Of a stretch of DNA of 22,278 nt, positions 18,587 through 22,278 are shown piece by piece. Location: the NCBI GenBank assembly GCA_009602735.1, contig WELA01005788.1, forward strand, positions 224,718 to 246,995, read 5' to 3'. Source of the stretch: Mesotaenium endlicherianum. Its lineage: Eukaryota > Streptophyta > Zygnematophyceae > Zygnematales > Mesotaeniaceae. Numbering within the stretch: the stretch's first letter is position 1; each line of letters opens with the position of its first letter. Under the pieces are notes generated by a model. The model saw only the letters and a program-made list of their open reading frames with translations, was not told the origin of the DNA and did not search any database. The translations under genes and the position numbers were made by a program.

Positions 18587-20751
18587 AATGGGCGGTGAAA
18601 CCGATATCTTTATGTGAAGGTTGAAGTGCTGAGCGTACATTGCATTGTGAGATGGTCGATTGGCATGGAACGTGCGACTGGGTCCAATGCTCAAAGGCAC
18701 AACAAACGATTCACGATCATTCACTCATTCACCTACTAGTCATCTTGTGCATTGTGCTTGTTCTAAATGAGTTTGTTGAAAGCTATATCATCTTCAAATC
18801 CTCAATCGTATGAACATGGTCTTGAGGGTACAAAAACTTTGGGATGAGATGAATTTAGGAGAAAATAGCTCATATGGAGGACTTTTGAAATTTCAAAGTA
18901 ATCATGATGTGAGAGAATCAAAGGTACACTGGCACTTCCGATTGGCTTGAAAGTGAAATGATGTGTAAATAATGTAATTAGGTTAAATCCGTCTACAACC
19001 TGGGCGGAGATGGGCGTAAATCCAATTCTGGGGCGTTTTTGGACGTTTTACTCTGGTCCAGTCTCTGAGTGAAGGTATGTCCGCTTCTTTGGTACAGATA
19101 AGTAGAACAAGGTCTGAAAAGAAACAGAGGATTGATTGAAGTCTCCTGCATTTTAAAAAGCACATACACTTGATTCTCCCAATACTTCATTACCAGATCT
19201 TGAGGTACATGAACCAGCAATATGAATGTCAGGAGACACGTGCATGCAACTCGCAACATGCAACTTGTGAAAGCATAGAACTACACAGGAACCTCCATTG
19301 CAGGACCTAACTTTTTTCAAACTACTACCCGCCTCATTTGCATCATAAGCTAATCACTCGTTTAGATTATGATGCACTGATTGCCCAGCCGAGGTGATTG
19401 CCATGCATGAAAGAGATGTTTTGTTGTAGACTACAAATCCACACCGCTTGCATCTCTTGTGCATCTGTTGAAGTGTAGCATGTCTGGAAGGAAGTACACA
19501 TTGGTGAAACTTGGAAGAGGTTATATCATTCTTCTGGTATACAAATACAGCTGGATAACTGTCGTGCGGTAGGAGGTCGGCTGCGTATCATCGACCCAAG
19601 CAATGCATAATATGCAAGCAGACTTTGCTGCAATGAAGTCTATAATACATGTGGCTTTATAGCCAAACGACAGTCAAGCGGCAAATGTTTTAATTAAGGA
19701 GTGTGTACTCTCCAGAGTGAGCACCTCAAGACTGTAATCTGGTAGGAAAACAACTAATGAGGTCTGGCCCAAAAGATCACTGGAAGCACATCATGATCTT
19801 CAAGAGTAGTCCTATGGCAGGGGTATAAGCTGCTCACCATTCGTGAAGTTCTTCTAGTGACTGGAAGCCAGCAAGGCTTGCTCTTCACAAGAGAGAGACT
19901 AAGTGGTCCTGAAAACACAAGAGATAAAAGTGTAAGCTTTACTGATCATCTCTATGACTTACAACTGGCATAATGGGACTTTTTAAAAGATGTTCCTCTA
20001 GGGACATCTCTAGCACTTACACTCCTTGGAAACCCGGCGTCGTGTGCGGCGGACCCAATGCATGTAGTCACTCTAGGAGGTTCTCCTATGTCCACTAATG
20101 TGTACAAGGCATGTACTAGCACTCCTATAGACTAAGCATAACTCAAACCAATCAAAGCAAAGCACGTAGAATATGCTAAGTGTCTCTCATTGGTGGACCT
20201 TACCTCGGGTAGTTCTACCTAGATAGCGCCTCAAAAGTGAATCTGAAACTTGAGGAATCTTCCTCTAGGAGTGGGTGAGGCAGTCACCAAGTTATAGCCT
20301 CAATGATGCACTTATACTATGGAAATGCAAGACTTATGTAGTCTAAAGGGCTCGCGGATTTGTGCGAACAAAGCTAGGGGTCCTTGGGGTCACGAATAGT
20401 CAACATTGTCACCTTTGGGTGCATGGAGTCACAAGTTGGCCATTTAGTGTGGTTCCGCTAGGTGCCGAAAGAAGTGCGGACTAGATCGCTTCTATCTCGT
20501 TCGATAATTAACCCAAATGACGCGAAACCGGTGCCATTCGGAAGATGCTTCGACGCGCTACACTTTGGTGAATCGGAAATCTAGAGAAGGTCAACATATG
20601 GATGCGTAAAGTCAATGCAAAGTTGGTCTTCCTAGGTTGATGGTTCACACACGTAGAGCTTGGTTTTGCACGTCAACCTCGACTTAATAAATCATGACAT
20701 AACATTACTCTTTGAGGATAAGTTGAAGTGTGTGTACACATATATTACAGC
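18587..20751. other. Intergenic region downstream of the right GH3 gene
   Basis: About 2.2 kb with only short frames in every direction and no recognisable gene, tRNA or element. It includes the 3' flank of the GH3 exon ending at 20752. I see no standard AATAAA on the minus strand close to the stop; a TGTAA lies directly after it. Confidence 0.5.
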
Positions 20752-21717
20752 CTACAAGTTGGCACGAAGGGCCTCACTTCTTCGAAGTCTAAATAACTTA
20801 AGATTGGTCAAGTTGTGGCCTGCTTTACTGAGACCAAACCCAAAGGGGAACATGGGGTTGTAATTGGCCGCGCCCTTCTTCAGAGGCAATTGATCAAGCG
20901 AGTGGAACCACGAAACAGGCAAGCGACCGGTGAAGTCCGCCTCTCCAAAGAGAGCGTCCGCTATACCCGCCCCCTCCGTCCCGGGGAGCCAGGCTGCCAC
21001 GAGTGCATCGACGTGGGGAAGAATAGCTCGGATGTCGAGAGGGCGGCCATGGATGAGCACCAGTACGCATGGCATCTTCGTGCACACAGCTTGCACCGAC
21101 GTGATGGCGTCTTGGGGGAGTTCTAGCGTGGGGTTCATTTCGTAGCTGTCACCAATATGCTCGGCGTACGGCTTCTCGCCAAATGCCAGCACAGCGTAGT
21201 CCGCCTGCTCGCCACCTGTCGGCAGGGGCGAGTAGACCACCTCCGCCGCGTCCTCTCCGGCCGCCGCCCGGATGCCCTCCAGAATCGAGGTGCCTGGCGT
21301 CGTGTTGCCCCAGCCTCCCTGCCAGCCGATGGTCCAGCCGCCACACTGGAACCCTATGTTGTGCGCGTGGGTTCCCCCGACGAGGACCCGCTTGCCCTTC
21401 TGCAGGGGGAGGGGGAACATCGACGCGCCACCGCTCCTGCGGCGGTTCTTGAGCAGCACCAGCGACTCCCTGACGGCCTGGCGCGCCAGCTGGCGGTGCT
21501 CGGGCGAGCCGACGAGCCTCGCGAGCGAGCGCTGCGTGTAGGGGTCCTCGAAGAGGCCCAGGCTCTGCTTGAGCGCGAGGATGCGGCGCACAGCGTCGTC
21601 GATGCGCGCCATGGGCACTCGCCCGGCCTCCACCTCCGACACCAGCGTGCGCGTGAACTGCTCGTAGTTGCGCGGCAGCATGAGCAGGTCCAGGCCCGCG
21701 TTGACCACCACCCGGAG
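20752..21717 (-). CDS. GH3 beta-glucosidase/exo-beta-glucanase, 3' exon (C-terminal half)
   Basis: A 321-residue C-terminal part of a plant-type GH3 enzyme. It opens after an AG acceptor at 21719-21718, preceded by a long pyrimidine tract. It begins with VVVNAGLDLLMLP and RIDDAVRRIL, the end of the (beta/alpha)8 domain; the nucleophile Asp of the SDW-type motif must be in an upstream exon. The second domain follows: ESLVLLKN, FPLPLQKGKRVLVGGTHAHN, FQCGGWTIGWQGGWGNTT (substrate-site Trp region), FGEKPYAEHIGDS (its Glu fits the family's acid/base residue), DALVAAWLPGTEGAGIADAL, DFTGRLPVSW and MFPFGFGLS, the usual C-terminal block. No internal stop or intron is needed. The last 23 or so residues, rich in L and R, are not typical; a GTAAAG just after FGFGLS could be a splice donor giving another C terminus. 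The exon is much more GC-rich than its surroundings. Confidence 0.9.
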   Translation of the reverse strand, partial: LRVVVNAGLDLLMLPRNYEQFTRTLVSEVEAGRVPMARIDDAVRRILALKQSLGLFEDPYTQRSLARLVGSPEHRQLARQAVRESLVLLKNRRRSGGASMFPLPLQKGKRVLVGGTHAHNIGFQCGGWTIGWQGGWGNTTPGTSILEGIRAAAGEDAAEVVYSPLPTGGEQADYAVLAFGEKPYAEHIGDSYEMNPTLELPQDAITSVQAVCTKMPCVLVLIHGRPLDIRAILPHVDALVAAWLPGTEGAGIADALFGEADFTGRLPVSWFHSLDQLPLKKGAANYNPMFPFGFGLSKAGHNLTNLKLFRLRRSEALRANL

Positions 21718-22195
21718 CTGGGGAGACGAGAGGAAGAGGACCGTATTGCGAACACAAGCATGCACACACGGGGAAAGAAAATGGGCGCAGAAAGTGATAT
21801 TAGACTATGCGGCCAGCAGCGATGCGCCTGCGGCGAGGAGAACGTGCACCACGAGCAGGAGCAGGGTCAGCAACAGCAAAGGTGCAGGTTGTTCTCGAAA
21901 CATACCACCACAGCAGCAGCAAAGGTATGAGGAGAAACCCCTCGCTCTTCTGTTATTCTGTGATTTCAAATGGAGGGCATCTAGTTCCTAAAGCTTGGCA
22001 GTCATCGTAGTGGTTACACATGACTTTGTCCTGATCCTAGTGGATGAGCAGTTTGGTGGTAGAGACTTGTGAGAACACAAAGAGCAATCTTCAACCCATA
22101 CGGGCTTTGCTTTCACCCGCCTACCTTGCCGGGGCTGTCAAAGTGACGCCTCAACGACCTGCCAGGTCAGACATATTCCATCAAGTAGGCCTCGC

Positions 22196-22198
<3 letters not shown>
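21718..22198 (-). other. Intron of the right GH3 gene (3' part)
   Basis: Sequence upstream of the 3' exon on the minus strand. It ends in a strong pyrimidine tract and CAG (21720-21718), with a CTAAT branch-point-like sequence about 90 nt upstream. I find no preceding GH3 exon here; motifs expected just upstream (SDW nucleophile region, HFVGDG) are absent. A 32-codon frame at 21903-21808 reads like a signal peptide. Confidence 0.6.

Positions 22199-22278
<80 letters not shown>
22199..22278. repeat. (GA)n microsatellite at the right edge
   Basis: About 80 bp of perfect GA repeat running to the end of the window. It probably lies in the intron of the right GH3 gene, and its true length is unknown. 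Confidence 0.95.

Noticed and set aside
653..21717. The two GH3 fragments as one gene interrupted by transposons
   Set aside because: On the minus strand the C-terminal exon comes before the N-terminal exons, so they cannot be one gene in this order unless the molecule is circular or rearranged.
21157..21930. 257-codon plus-strand frame antisense to the right GH3 exon
   Set aside because: It mirrors the GC-rich GH3 coding strand, has no recognisable domain, and continues into intron sequence.

Overview
This is nuclear DNA from a eukaryote, most likely from the green lineage (a streptophyte alga or a non-seed land plant). The evidence is: two fragments of plant-type glycoside hydrolase family 3 (GH3) genes with introns of about 600-870 bp; a Ty3/gypsy chromovirus whose primer-binding site fits the initiator-Met tRNA used by most plant LTR elements; long AT-rich intergenic DNA; and many microsatellites. 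The piggyBac-type element would be unusual in a flowering plant. The lineage is an inference; no rRNA, organelle or marker gene is present. Layout, left to right. (1) 1-2330, minus strand: the 5' end of a GH3 beta-glucosidase/exo-beta-glucanase gene, rebuilt here as three exons (2329-2245, signal peptide; 1636-1584; 717-653). It runs off the left edge, and its introns carry TG/CA, CACAGC and AT simple repeats. (2) 2330-6802: intergenic DNA with small tandem repeats and one copy of a dispersed hairpin-bearing repeat. (3) 6803-13482: a complete, very young chromodomain Ty3/gypsy retrotransposon with two 503-bp LTRs differing at 2 positions, GATGT target duplications, PBS, gag, pol in the -1 frame, and a polypurine tract. 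(4) 14249-16357: a piggyBac-type DNA transposon bounded by TTAA, with an internally deleted, stop-containing transposase gene on the minus strand. (5) 17165-17752: a 588-bp non-autonomous element with terminal inverted repeats. (6) 18391-18586: the second copy of the dispersed repeat, then about 2 kb without recognisable genes. (7) 20752-21717, minus strand: the 3' exon of a second GH3 gene, whose 5' part lies beyond the right edge. The host genes are therefore the 3' end of one GH3 gene and the 5' end of another in the same orientation (a head-to-tail pair), separated by about 18 kb into which several transposons have inserted. The retrotransposon looks potentially functional: its frames are intact, and the gag/pol junction has a textbook -1 frameshift heptamer followed by two stem-loops. 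The piggyBac element is dead as a coding unit, having lost its catalytic core, but its ends are preserved. I did not find a clearly novel biological system. The points most worth following up are the frameshift signal, the piggyBac element with palindromic subterminal repeats, the unassigned inverted-repeat element, and the hairpin-bearing dispersed repeat.
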